Below are positions 29,201-36,534 of a stretch of DNA of 64,000 bases, piece by piece. Under the pieces are notes generated by a model. The model searched no databases. It was not told the origin of the DNA and saw only the letters and a list, made by a program, of their open reading frames with translations. The position numbers and the translations under genes are program-made. Source of the stretch: JAIOQJ01 sp963718635 (GTDB lineage: Bacteria; Planctomycetota; Planctomycetia; Gemmatales; Gemmataceae). Every line of letters begins with the position of its first letter. Positions within the stretch are counted from its first letter, which is position 1. The stretch spans positions 2,108,001 to 2,172,000 of the forward strand of contig OY970367.1 of NCBI GenBank assembly GCA_963718635.1, read 5' to 3'.

Positions 29201-29652
29201 TTGGCGGAAACGGAACATCGAGTGCTCCAACCTTGACCGGTACTGGCATCATCGGCGGCTCGGTAACGATCGCCAGTGCAGGCACTGGTGTCGCCGGGAC
29301 GCTCAACCCCGGCACGGTCGGATCCGTTGGCACCCTCAGCACCGGTGCCGTAACTTTCAACAGCGGCAGCACTTTTGCGATCGACTTGGGTGCCGGCTCG
29401 AACAATGCGGACAAACTTGTTATCACAGGTGCGGCCACGATCAGCAGCGGCGCTCTTGATAAGCTTCAATCAGCTTTCGACGCCCGATCAAGGCAAGTAC
29501 GTATTGGCGACGGCCACCAGCGGTTTGAATTCGGCCGCCTTCACATCAACCACAACCCCGACCGCCTACAGCGTAGTAGCCACTTCGACCGAGTTGGACT
29601 TGATCCACAAGGCGACTCAGACCTTTACCGGCCCGACCACCACGGCGGTTAG
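23149..29652 (+). CDS. Giant PATR protein, part 2 of 3
   Basis: Continues part 1 in the next frame from about 23206 (LVLGASQSWEIDNLTANALT). PATR units go on (TGTGALILGGANTFNGGLVI, GAGTLILSGNNNYTGGTVVN, GTGTQTLAGVNSYTGLTTVS). A PA14-like carbohydrate-binding module lies around 24490-24870 (FTGLLKITTAGMYNFSNATD, then LFVDG and GLHVITERMN). Another tryptophan module starts at about 27130 (YWLGGLANAPMMWAVSTGAD). The useful reading ends near 29460 at KLVITGAATISSGAL; the remaining residues to 29652 are charged and out of pattern. The apparent start at 23149 is inside part 1 and is not a real start. Confidence 0.8.
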   Translation: MRPALAWLFKPGLLRTLSAPPLVLGASQSWEIDNLTANALTVSGAISSVGTTVLTKTGTGALILGGANTFNGGLVIANGTVIANVSSVTTASGAAGPSANAITLGSATSNSATLLANSFTVANAINLASGNSGTLTIGNNGGATAAVFGGNIALNGNTLNISATGTGSTTLNGSITGSSVNFNMVAASSITLTALSPSFTSPINVSVGTLNANAATAGNSFTVLGTGQINLSGGTLKVKDNGTGAAQQIITGNGTTGNNVVVTGSTTIDVNNNGANVGSGFVFNNLSVTGATLNVTGANAYVANIAGTTTLNAGTIFNPTTASLNLVGAVNDSGNGATITGATGVRLLNTSTVTANAISGTLTVNGGVLQGFASAAGSAVSSSDSFGTATIALTGTTPTLRLTPAIAGSLTVAPTAGLAAKGYSTGAPASLAATNFLGASQAISGMSGVYAYLNIAASGATVANIPANGAATFNVNTSFQFTGLLKITTAGMYNFSNATDDQGNLFVDGNAPIVTNVTTANNAFYLTAGLHVITERMNNSASNGQVSLSYQGPDQAALAAIPASVLFNATVAQMTTTFANNITIGAGVTGTVDIASNVILSGNTSFTGTGGTLSVTGSGDVNTLIVNNLVTNGTSTLSPSTTAVLSVVNATGSAGGTDTLVLNGTDVVSSLYSPGNQITGVIANGAGGTLGLKVTGDTWTLTGTSNSYTGGTVLTGGVLSIAADASLGLSSNVLNFNGGALQVTGTTLNNFTTRTVTFTTGVNVILDINNASNTFTLDKNVTNGAGLITKNGAGTLILSGNNNYTGGTVVNTGTLKAGSANGVSSGGALTLAGTSIFDLNGNNVSVTTLTDVATASITDSATGAGTDTLKLTAQAAAINSLISNGTTRTVAVQLANTNTNFALTNNGNTFSGGLTLLNNGTGTRLGIIVAPTTTGSAGAITSSPFGTGTITIGQVATDKAGIYISVANATIANAITFNTALGTDRTGIRVDTTGNILSGTITANLANATFSQNGAGAGSVSLTGQVTGPQGLTLDGSNQLSTLTVTLNNATANANNYQGTTTIGLNILAAKTMILSMGAANQIPNGSTAGNVILSTSTTGVPTLNLNGFSQSINGLSAVGTSVSTAIVDGVSGTPTLTLGGNNATASFNGTIKNTAGTLSLTKVGTGTQTLAGVNSYTGLTTVSAGALTVSGVGSLSGSSSLTVSAGATFNFNPTLAAANITQTVAGLTLANGSTIGFSWNANGNSSILSAPTATTSSGTVYLNPTGAFNGNGTTTYTVLSSSGGDLQNGGLTSYQVLNPTNFTAVISQSANLVTITPTTVTALTGNVYWLGGLANAPMMWAVSTGADSNWTPTAGATPVHQGLVPGAGADVVFSNSTALAANQVGMTLGASMSIKSLTVSSANPVSLNADGNTLTIAGASGITVASGAGQVNLNSAIILGVVQTWTNNNTANTFNVGGNISAGVTLTLANAASTNTSISGIISGVGGLSVTGAGTATLSAANSYNGTTTIDQGTLRFTADQATSGALTFGLAALSTKPGTLDLSTTPSNATFAALLVQTTATTNAPTNTITIGTGKTLTQTGAVTIGSGTTTTNFTSLTISGAGSYSIGTATTSTNANIQLGVNNTTNISNAGILDMSGLTNFTAYLGTGNLLVGETTNAGGTGTAGSTLKLAANSTITAATISSDSVDGDNTQAVKQSIVLGTGTNVFNANTINIGAATNRAIGTLNFATGSGTLQIRNELGAINAAVLNVAYGNTTTGFNSTATVVDLTGHSADLSLASLNIGGRTATTAASGSSAGVMKFDTGSLNSTAVTIGLRGGVATTASGNATGDLQIGGGATFIVGTGGIQLGINSTTTTGQSATGSLELSGASIATVGATSNVSITLGKSATATDVATATLSITGTSSLTLAGDLIKGTGNGSASVTSTLTLNGGTLNMGGFTIGSGGLGAGLAINTLNFQSGTLQNVSQINSGAGLAKTTSGTLTIAGTNAYTGATLVNAGTLNVTGTTASGSNFTVGGNGTSSAPTLTGTGIIGGSVTIASAGTGVAGTLNPGTVGSVGTLSTGAVTFNSGSTFAIDLGAGSNNADKLVITGAATISSGALDKLQSAFDARSRQVRIGDGHQRFEFGRLHINHNPDRLQRSSHFDRVGLDPQGDSDLYRPDHHGG

Positions 29653-31642
29653 CATCATCACCGGCGGCACCACGAGTGTGTCGGCCGCGTTGAACAACAC
29701 TGCGCCGGTGAACTCGGCCGCCTTGGCCGTCAATCTTGCCGACAACGGCGGCGCTGCGGGTGTAGTTAGCTCTTTGACTTCTTCTAGCGGTGCAACGGTT
29801 GCCGCCGGCAGCAGTTCGACTATCACCGGGACCTTGACTGGCGGCACCACTTACGGCGCCGGCCTAAGCTGGAGCATCAGCAATACGGACGCGAACGCCG
29901 TCCCCTCGAGCGCCACAACGAGCGGTACGGTCAACGTGTACAACCATGCCACCAGCACGCTCACGACCGGCACGCTTGCCTTGGGCAACGTCCACTTTGG
30001 TTATACCGCTCCTGTCACGAGCAATAGCCTGACGGCTACGAACGGCTCGAACACTGATTTCCGCGTCAACTTGAAAGGCAGTGCAGCACCGAGCGGCAAT
30101 ATCTCGCTGAGCAGCATCAGCGCGGTGGGCCCGGGCGGCAACGGCACGATCGCAGCAACCTTGGCTGCCGGCCAAGCAGTTGGGGCTATCAGCACGCCGT
30201 TCACCTACACTTTTGCCGATGACTCGACCTTGAGCGGCGCCTCGGCCAACGTCGGCACGGCTACCTTGACCACGACCGGTTTGGTCTACTCCGGCCAAAG
30301 CGTCTGGAGCACCAATGGCAACGGCACATGGGGAACCTTGGCTACTAGCTTCGGCACGAACTGGGGCGCCAATCAAGGCTCGCCCGGCCTAGACCCTGGC
30401 TTCACCAACACCGATACGGCTACCTTCGATAACTCGGTCCTGACCGCTGGCTCGAATGCAATCGTCACCTTGGATGGCGCCAACCCAAGCTTGAAGAGCA
30501 TTACCTTCAATACGGCCACCGGCGGCAGCAGCTATACGATCGCTCAAGGCTCGTTCAGCGGCTTCCTGACACTCAGCAGCAACACTGGCACGGCAAGCAT
30601 TCTCGACTCAGCCGGCTCCCACACAATTAGCGCTCCGGTTACTCTCAGCAGTAACCTGAACGTGGCAGTCACAAACGCTCTGGATACCTTGACCATCTCC
30701 GGCAACATCAGCGGTGGTTCGAACACCGTGACGATGAACACCGGAGCCGGCACCTTGATTCTTTCCGGAAGCAACACCTTCGGCAGCACGGCTGTCAGCA
30801 CTGGTACGATTCAGTTCGGCGCCTCAGCTGGACAAGTTTCCGCTACGGGCACCGTGACAGTCGGCACAGTGGGTGCAACGGCAGCGGCTGGCTCGATCAC
30901 CGGCAACGGGACGATTGCGTCAACCGTTGGCAACAGCGTTACGATCAACGATGGGGGTAACATCCGCGGCGGCACCGCGGGGACCTACGGCACTCTAACC
31001 TTGGGCACCGGGGCCACGCCGACGAGTCTGACCTTGAACAGCACGACAGGCGTAGGGGCAGGGGCTGGCATCGGCTCAACCCTGACGACTGAAGTGCTTC
31101 ACACGGGTGCAGCCGGCAACATTGCCAACAGCAGCTTGATCGACCTGTCGGCTCATGCCAGCTCGTTCGTTAACCTGGGTGGAACCGGGACGGCGGCGTT
31201 AGGCACGAGCACGGGCAACCATATCAACATCAACATTGTTGATACGAACGGGGCGCTCGTTAACACGGAAAGCTACACCATCATCCTGGCGAAGGCCTTC
31301 CAGGTGAATGGTTCTTCATCTCCGACGCCCACGAACTTCAAACTGAACGGTACCCAGCTTTCCACTTCGGGGGACGGCGTTACTCCAACTTCGATAGACT
31401 CCGGTAACTTCGGCACAGTTGGAACGAGCGGGATTGCCAACGTCACTGTTAGCAATAACGGCGGCTTTACATCATCTCAGTCTTGGGCCTTGTTGATCGA
31501 TCCGACGGGCCAGTACTTGGAATTGAGCATTGGCACGACGGCTGCACCGGAAGCTCACCACATCCTGCTGATCTGCGTTATGGTCCTTCTGGCCGGCTAC
31601 GCCATCCGCCGCCAATTACAGCTTCGGACCTGCCAAGCGTGA
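29375..31642 (+). CDS. Giant PATR protein, part 3 of 3, with C-terminal anchor
   Basis: Takes over from part 2 near 29462 (LISFNQLSTPDQGKYVLATA). It contains an Ig-like or choice-of-anchor region (SAALNNTAPVNSAALAVNLA ... GNVHFGYTAPVTSNSL), a final tryptophan module (VWSTNGNGTWGTLATSFGTN), two PATR units (TGAGTLILSGSNTFGSTAVS) and ends with APEAHHILLICVMVLLAGYA followed by IRRQLQLRTCQA. That ending, a Pro-Glu pair, a hydrophobic helix and an arginine-rich tail, has the layout of PEP-CTERM sorting signals processed by an exosortase, although PEP itself is not exact. With two single-base corrections the gene would encode about 4,525 residues from 18066 to 31642. Confidence 0.8.
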   Translation: MRSTWVPARTMRTNLLSQVRPRSAAALLISFNQLSTPDQGKYVLATATSGLNSAAFTSTTTPTAYSVVATSTELDLIHKATQTFTGPTTTAVSIITGGTTSVSAALNNTAPVNSAALAVNLADNGGAAGVVSSLTSSSGATVAAGSSSTITGTLTGGTTYGAGLSWSISNTDANAVPSSATTSGTVNVYNHATSTLTTGTLALGNVHFGYTAPVTSNSLTATNGSNTDFRVNLKGSAAPSGNISLSSISAVGPGGNGTIAATLAAGQAVGAISTPFTYTFADDSTLSGASANVGTATLTTTGLVYSGQSVWSTNGNGTWGTLATSFGTNWGANQGSPGLDPGFTNTDTATFDNSVLTAGSNAIVTLDGANPSLKSITFNTATGGSSYTIAQGSFSGFLTLSSNTGTASILDSAGSHTISAPVTLSSNLNVAVTNALDTLTISGNISGGSNTVTMNTGAGTLILSGSNTFGSTAVSTGTIQFGASAGQVSATGTVTVGTVGATAAAGSITGNGTIASTVGNSVTINDGGNIRGGTAGTYGTLTLGTGATPTSLTLNSTTGVGAGAGIGSTLTTEVLHTGAAGNIANSSLIDLSAHASSFVNLGGTGTAALGTSTGNHININIVDTNGALVNTESYTIILAKAFQVNGSSSPTPTNFKLNGTQLSTSGDGVTPTSIDSGNFGTVGTSGIANVTVSNNGGFTSSQSWALLIDPTGQYLELSIGTTAAPEAHHILLICVMVLLAGYAIRRQLQLRTCQA

Positions 31643-31659
31643 TCTCGCGGTAAAGGCGG

Positions 31660-31723
31660 GGTGGAGGTGTGGCGGAACGATCGATCGGGAGAGCGACTGT
31701 TCCGCCCGTGCGAGGCCTCCACC
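31660..31723. terminator. Long hairpin after the PATR gene
   Basis: Two nested stems, GGTGGAGG (31660-31667) with CCTCCACC (31716-31723) and GGCGGAAC (31671-31678) with GTTCCGCC (31699-31706), form a strong hairpin 17 bp after the stop. A T run is absent, so termination is likely but not certain. Confidence 0.55.
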
Positions 31724-31760
31724 CTATCTTCGCCGCGGAAATCCTCATTGGAGCTCATCA

Positions 31761-31952
31761 ATGACCAAGAAATTCAGTGCAATATTGCCCTTTCGTGGCC
31801 GAAAACGTCAAGCGTTTACCCTGAACGAGCTACTGGTGGTTATCGCGATTATCGCAGTTCTTATCGGAATGATACTTCCGGCCGTGCAAAAGGTTCGTGA
31901 GGCACGCCCGAATCAAATGCGAGAACGTACGCGTTCACGGAATTGGGTCTGA
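31761..31952 (+). pseudogene. DUF1559 prepilin-like protein, truncated after its leader
   Basis: ATG 31761 follows TTGGAG. RKRQAFTLNELLVVIAIIAV and LIGMILPAVQKVREA form the type IV prepilin-like leader and helix that open planctomycete DUF1559 proteins, with an unusual Asn in place of the Ile of FTLIELL. The normal protein continues for 250-350 residues; here it stops after VREA and 18 unrelated residues. IS66 remnant DNA begins immediately downstream, so the insertion most likely removed the rest. Confidence 0.85.
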
Positions 31953-31981
31953 GCTCTGATTCTGGGTAAAATAGAGCTGGC

Positions 31982-33070
31982 ATGGAAGAGCCAGAGCTAA
32001 CACCGGAAGTTGTCAACGCTTTGCCCGAAGGCGTTAGGCTCATCGTCCGCCGGTAGTCGACCAAAACCAGCAACTTCTTACCCGTGTAGCTGAACTCGAA
32101 GCGGAAATCGCTGAACTTCGTGCTCATCTTAACCAGAATTCCTCCAATTCGTCTAAACCGCCGTCGAGCGATCCCCCTCACACAAGCCCGCGCCTAAGGA
32201 GCCCTCTTCCGGCAAGCGCCGTGGCGGCCAACCCGGCCATCCCCGACATGCCCGGCCGTTTCGTAAGGTGACCCAAGTCGTTGATCAGATTCCTTTTAGT
32301 TGCGGCGAGTGCGGCCACCTTTTGATGGGCTTCGATCCTAACCCGATCTGCCGACAAGTCGTGGAATTGCCGGTAATTGAGCCGCAGGTTACCGATTATC
32401 GATTACATCGCTTAACCTGCCTTTGTTGCTGGGCCAAGACACAAGGGGAGCTGCCCCTTGAAGCCCAGCAGGAATATGGACCTCGTTTGCAGGCGACCTT
32501 GGCATTGTTGAGCGGCGAATTCCGGTTGAGCAAGCGGTCGATTGAGGCGTTGTGCGTTTGCCCCCGGAGCGTCGGCAGTTGTGTTGAGCTCATTTGCGGC
32601 GGGATTTTCAAGCGATCATCGATCGGGAAAACCCCGGTAAGCTGATCGGGGAAGACCTGTTGAAGTCGGCCAATACGATGCTGGCCCAATGGAAGCGGGT
32701 CCGCGACGGGACGCTGAACCGGGAAGCGTTCCAAAGCGAGATTCTCCCGGGACTGCGAAGCGAGATCGAATCCGCTCTGAAACGCGGCTCGGAGTGCGGC
32801 TGCGCTAAGACGGTCGGCGTTTGCATGGAACTGCTGCGCTGGAAGATATCGCTGTGGACGTTTGCGACCGTGGCGAACGTGGAACCGACAAATAATGCGG
32901 CGGAGCGAGCGGTACGCCATGCAGTTTGCTGGCGTAAGACAAGTCATGGCACCGCCAGCGCCGTCGGCAGCCGCTTTGTCGAACGGATTCTTACGGTCGT
33001 GGCGAGTTGCCGGTTGCAGGGCCGACGAGCACAAGACCGAGCGTATGCGATCGTGCATCGTAGTCCGTAG
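31982..33070 (+). pseudogene. IS66-family transposase remnant with internal deletion
   Basis: Pieces are readable in several frames: a start MEEPELTPEVVNALPEGVRL, the coiled coil AELEAEIAELRAHLNQNSSN with SSKPPSSDPP, the zinc-binding CGECGHLLMG and CCWAKTQG, PRLQATLALLSGEFRLSKRS, then LCxAHLRRDFQAI and the C-terminal EPTNNAAERAVRHAVCWRKT with AVGSRFVERILTVVASCRLQ. The normal middle part with two catalytic acidic residues is missing between RLSKRSIEALC and ERRQLC. A TGA replaces the Trp of CWAHLRRDF. Both N- and C-terminal frames are broken, so it is inactive. Confidence 0.85.
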
Positions 33071-33078
33071 TCTACGGT
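33059..33078. repeat. CCGTAGTCTACGG palindrome, right copy
   Basis: The inverted counterpart of 7628-7647 (19 of 20 bases). It overlaps the stop codon of the IS66 remnant. Confidence 0.55.
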
Positions 33079-33209
33079 CCAAAACCATAAACCTACCCTT
33101 TTCATCGATGAATCTGGCAATAAATATTTAACCTTGCAAACAAGCGCTTTTGGGGTAAAGTTGCATTATTCATCGAGAAAAGCCGTGTTTTCGGCAAGGT
33201 TTTTAGCTG

Positions 33210-33229
33210 CTTCATAAGGCCAAGGTCGC
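33210..33229 (+). repeat. tRNA-Met anticodon-arm fragment, candidate att copy
   Basis: Exact copy of 7508-7527 (CTTCATAAGGCCAAGGTCGC), same strand, 25.7 kb away. Flanking bases do not extend the match, so the 3' half of a tRNA, expected at a fresh insertion end, is missing. Confidence 0.65.
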
Positions 33230-33245
33230 ATCTCGTTGTTAATCG

Positions 33246-33331
33246 TTAGACTTCCGGGTCCTGCTGCGGAAGTCTGACGACTTCCGCTACGCGTTAGGTA
33301 GCCAAAGTCGTCAGACTTCCGCTACGCGCAT
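33246..33331. repeat. Dispersed palindromic repeat, family A cluster
   Basis: Contains an inverted copy of the 7426-7465 unit (33249-33290), including ACTTCCGGGTCCT, and a second partial copy at 33305-33327. Confidence 0.7.
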
Positions 33332-33338
33332 AGGCAAA

Positions 33339-33647
33339 TTAGAACTGATCCAACCAGAAATGCGAGCCGCGGTAATACTTTTGCGGCTGCCAGAGTTCAT
33401 AGCGCCAGTTCGGTTCTTTGAACGGAGGATAGGCCATGTAGGCGGGCGGACGAACGTAGGGTGCGCCTTTAGGCTCGGGCCACTGCGGGCTCTGTTGCGG
33501 CCAGTAGCTGTGAGGAAAATAGTAATAGGGGTAGTATTGCATTCGCGGAAGCGGCGGCTCGGCAGCGCTCGCCCGCGTCGGCGTACCCGCGAAAATGCAG
33601 ACGCTCAACCCAACGGATAGTAGGCCTAAAATAAGTCGTCGTTTCAT
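33339..33647 (-). CDS. Small exported Tyr/Pro-rich planctomycete protein
   Basis: A 102-residue protein from ATG 33647, chosen because GGAG precedes it at normal spacing and it opens with a proper signal peptide (MKRRLILGLLSVGLSVCIFA ... RASA). The mature part is rich in Tyr, Pro and Trp (PRMQYYPYYYFPHSYWPQQS, then EPKGAPYVRPPAYMAYPPFK, EPNWRYELWQPQKYYRGSHF). Similar short proteins are widespread in planctomycetes and are sometimes labelled calmodulin-binding, without evidence I could assess. Function unknown; periplasmic or cell-envelope location is expected. It is the first core gene right of the island. Confidence 0.8.
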   Translation of the reverse strand: MKRRLILGLLSVGLSVCIFAGTPTRASAAEPPLPRMQYYPYYYFPHSYWPQQSPQWPEPKGAPYVRPPAYMAYPPFKEPNWRYELWQPQKYYRGSHFWLDQF

Positions 33648-33879
33648 CTCTGTCTCCACCAGGTACGGCCTTTGAGCCGAGGTTTCTACCTCTCTTATCG
33701 AATTCACCTAAGTTCTGACGATTGCGGATAAGCCGAAAAAGCGGACAGCCATGCCGTTTTGGCGCCAGTTATAGCGGATGCCGCCCAAATGAAGGGCGTG
33801 TTGATTGGCAGCGAAAGAATCTTCGAAATTCATACGCTGAGTAAAGATTTATTAAAGTCTCCTTCAGCCGTGCACATCC

Positions 33880-35340
33880 ATGAACGATCCGAACCTGCTC
33901 TATGAAAACCCGCTCATTACCCGATATGCCTCGAACGCGATGGCCGTGCGCTGGGCGCGCGGCGGAAGCATGGCACGTGGCGGAGGTTATGGCTTGCCTT
34001 GGCGGAAGCGGAGAGCGAGCTAGGATTGACCGCCGACGACCGGGCAACGCCGCGCATTCGCCCCGAACAGCTGGCCGAACTGTGCGCGCATCTGGATGAC
34101 ATCGATTTCGACCGCGCGGCCGAGCATGAAAAGCTGCTCGCGCCATGACGTGATGGCCCACATTCACACGCTGGGCGAAGTAGCGCCGCTCAGTCGAGAT
34201 ATCGTCCACCTCGGGGCGACGAGCTGCTTTGTCACCGACAACACCGATCTTATCTTGATGCGCGAATCGCTCGATGAACTTCGCGGCCAGCTTGCGAGCG
34301 TTATCGACGCCCTTGCCCGATTTGCTGCCACGTGGAAGAGCGAGCCGACACTCGGCTTTACCCATTTTCAGCCTGCGCAATCGACGACTGTCGGCAAGCG
34401 CGCCTGCCTCTGGTGTTACGATCTGGTGATGGACCTACACGACCTCGAACACCGGGCAGAAAACCTGAAGTTCCGAGGTGCCAAAGGAACTACGGGAACT
34501 CAAGCCAGCTTCCTGGCGCTGTTTCATGGCGATCATGAGAAGGTCCGTCGTCTCGATCGCCTCGTTGCCGAAAAAATGGGCTTTGCGGATGTCTATGCCG
34601 TAACCGGTCAAACTTACTCGCGCAAGGTGGATAGCCAAATCCTCGACGCGCTTTCCGGGCTCGGGCAAAGTCTACATAAGTGGGGCACCGACCTGCGCTT
34701 GCTGGCCCATCGCCAGGAGATTGACGAACCGTTCGAATCGGGGCAAGTCGGCTCGTCTGCGATGGCCTACAAGCGCAATCCCATGCGGGCGGAGCGAATC
34801 TGCTCGCTTGGCCGATTTCTTACCGGCTTGCCGACGATGGCAGCGGACACGATGGCAACGCAATGGCTCGAACGGACACTCGACGACAGCGCCATTCGCC
34901 GTCTCTATTTGCCGCAAGCATTTTTAGCGGCGGACGGCGCCCTTCGGCTCGCAGCCAATATCGCCAATGGCTTGATCGTCAACCGGGCGATCGTCGCACG
35001 CGGTGTGGCGGAAGCCCTTCCTTATATGGCGACGGAAAATGTAATGATGGCCGCCGTGGCCAAAGGCGCTGATCGGCAAGAGGTACATGAAGCCGTCCGC
35101 CGGCACAGTCATGCGGTTACCGCCGGGCTCAAAGAGGGAACCGCTTCCAGCCAAGACCTGATCGTTCGCTTGCAGAATGACCCGGCGTTTGCGGGAATCG
35201 ATCTGGCTTCGGAGTTGCAGCCATCCAGATATGTCGGACGTTCGCCGGAACAAGTAGACGAGTTTATCGAGCAAGAAATCGAGCCGATTCGTCAGCGCTA
35301 TGCGGGCCAGTTGGGCCAGCGTGCAGAAGTTGCGGTTTGA
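33880..35340 (+). CDS. purB: Adenylosuccinate lyase, two frameshifts near the 5' end
   Basis: Catalyses two steps of purine synthesis (SAICAR to AICAR, and adenylosuccinate to AMP). The reading starts at ATG 33880 (MNDPNLLYENPLITRYASNA), moves to a second frame near 33960 (RRKHGTWRRLWLALAEAESE, then RIRPEQLAELCAHLDDIDFD) and to the final frame near 34140 (RHDVMAHIHTLGEVAP). From there it is open to 35340 with HLGATSCFVTDNTDL, GFTHFQPAQSTTVGKR and the fumarase/lyase signature GSSAMAYKRNPMRAERI. The repaired length of about 485 residues fits the animal-like ADSL subgroup. Because purB is needed for growth without purines, the two single-base shifts are more likely sequence errors than mutations. 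Confidence 0.88.
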
Positions 35341-35373
35341 AGGACCATACGCATTTAATTTGGGGGAGGGCAT

Positions 35374-36111
35374 ATGTCCGCATCGAAATGGCAACGAAGG
35401 CAAGCGTTCGCTTTCTTAGTAGCGATTGTCACCCTGGCGCCAAGTGCATATCTGGCCGCTGCGCCGGACGTGCCCGAACCGAGAATGCACGACGGCAAGC
35501 CGCACCTGCAGGCGACGCGCGCTCACGAAGGCTTCGTCGCTACCGCCAAAAAGGGCGAGGCGCAGCTGTTGTTCTTCGGCGACTCGATAACTGAAGGCTG
35601 GTTTCGGCATAAAGAACTTTGGCAGCAAACGTTCGGCGCGTATAAGCCGGCCAACTTCGGCATCGGCTGGGATCGCACGCAAAACGTCCTCTGGCGTATC
35701 TCGAATGGCGAACTGGATGGAGTGAAACCGAAGGTCGTCGTACTGATGATCGGGACCAACAATCTCCAGCCCGATGGCGCGGACGGCGCCGTCAAAGGGA
35801 TCACGAAGATCGTGTCCGTCATCCGGGAAAAGTGTCCCGACACCAAAGTGTTGCTGCTAGGGATCTTGCCGAGAGGTCAAAAGGCTGAGAAGAATCCCTA
35901 TCGAAAGCAAGTCGCCGAGGTCAACGAGGCGATTGCGAAACTGGCCGACGAAAAGCGCGTCTTCTTCCTCGATTTTGGAAGCAAATATTTGAACCCGGAT
36001 GGCTCGATGATCAAAGAGAACATGACGCCCGATTGGCTGCACCTGACGCAGGCGGGCTATCAAGTCTGGGCAGACGCAATGGCGCCCAAGTTGGCCGAAT
36101 TGATGAAGTGA
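35374..36111 (+). CDS. Exported GDSL/SGNH-type hydrolase
   Basis: A 245-residue secreted esterase or acylhydrolase of the platelet-activating-factor acetylhydrolase-like group. It has a signal peptide through about residue 30 (LAAA). Block I is LLFFGDSITEGW with the nucleophile Ser71, block III VVLMIGTNNLQPD, and block V TPDWLHLTQAGY supplies Asp and His. The start at 35374 follows GGGGGAGG. It lies 33 bp after purB on the same strand and could share its message. The substrate is unknown; sugar-ester or lipid deacylation in the periplasm is typical. A terminator shared with the RRM gene follows. Confidence 0.9.
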   Translation: MSASKWQRRQAFAFLVAIVTLAPSAYLAAAPDVPEPRMHDGKPHLQATRAHEGFVATAKKGEAQLLFFGDSITEGWFRHKELWQQTFGAYKPANFGIGWDRTQNVLWRISNGELDGVKPKVVVLMIGTNNLQPDGADGAVKGITKIVSVIREKCPDTKVLLLGILPRGQKAEKNPYRKQVAEVNEAIAKLADEKRVFFLDFGSKYLNPDGSMIKENMTPDWLHLTQAGYQVWADAMAPKLAELMK

Positions 36112-36117
36112 TGGGAA

Positions 36118-36161
36118 CAAAAAAAGCTCTCCGGTATGCACCGGAGAGCCTTGTAGTTTTA
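36118..36161. terminator. Bidirectional terminator between the GDSL and RRM genes
   Basis: A 9-bp stem (GCTCTCCGG 36126-36134, CCGGAGAGC 36141-36149) has an A run on its left and a T-rich stretch on its right, so it can serve both converging genes. Confidence 0.85.
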
Positions 36162-36174
36162 TTGCAAATTGAGC

Positions 36175-36534
36175 TTAGTAACGGCGTCCGCCGCCACCAC
36201 CGCCGCCGCCTCCGTAGCCACCGCCGCCTCCACCACCACCGCCGCCGCCGTAGCTGCGACCGCCGCCGCCACCGCCGCCTGACGGACGTGCTTCCCGAGG
36301 CTTGGCCTCGTTGACCGTGAGGGTACGGCCTTGGAATTGAGCGCCATTGAGAGCTTGAACGGCCTGCTCGCCGCCTTCGCTCATTTCAACAAAGCCGAAA
36401 CCGCGCGAGCGGCCGGTTTCGCGATCCGTCGTCACCTGAGCGCGGCTTACTGAGCCGTAATCGCTGAAGAGCTTCTCGAGATCCGCTGTGGTCGTCGCGA
36501 ACGCGAGGTTCCCGACATACAAATTCATCGCCAT
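36175..36534 (-). CDS. Glycine-rich RRM RNA-binding protein
   Basis: A 119-residue single-RRM protein. RNP2 is LYVGNL (residues 5-10) and RNP1 is RGFGFVEM (44-51), both with the aromatic residues needed for RNA stacking. After about residue 82 the chain is glycine-rich with Arg and Tyr (GGRSYGGG ... GGYGGG ... GRRY), like cyanobacterial and plant cold-induced RNA-binding proteins. It probably acts as an RNA chaperone in the cytosol, and the low-complexity tail could favour condensation (inference). The upstream leader is long and gene-free, as for many cold-regulated RRM genes. No frame break. Confidence 0.92.
   Translation of the reverse strand: MAMNLYVGNLAFATTTADLEKLFSDYGSVSRAQVTTDRETGRSRGFGFVEMSEGGEQAVQALNGAQFQGRTLTVNEAKPREARPSGGGGGGGRSYGGGGGGGGGGGYGGGGGGGGGRRY

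Larger units (their letters stand above)
33079..33338. other. Right boundary region of the accessory island
   Basis: No gene is visible. The region holds the tRNA-Met fragment at 33210-33229 and family A palindromes at 33246-33331. Core genes resume at 33339. Confidence 0.5.

Noticed and set aside
18590..30801. Long minus-strand frames opposite the PATR gene, up to 273 residues
   Set aside because: Codons for Gly, Ala, Thr and Asn (GGC, GCC, ACC, AAC) read backwards give Pro, Val, Leu and Ala without stops, so these frames are a by-product of the composition.
33233..33300. GTTAGAC and GTTAGGT as integron core sites
   Set aside because: Match the 7-base consensus by chance inside family A repeats, with no partner half-site.
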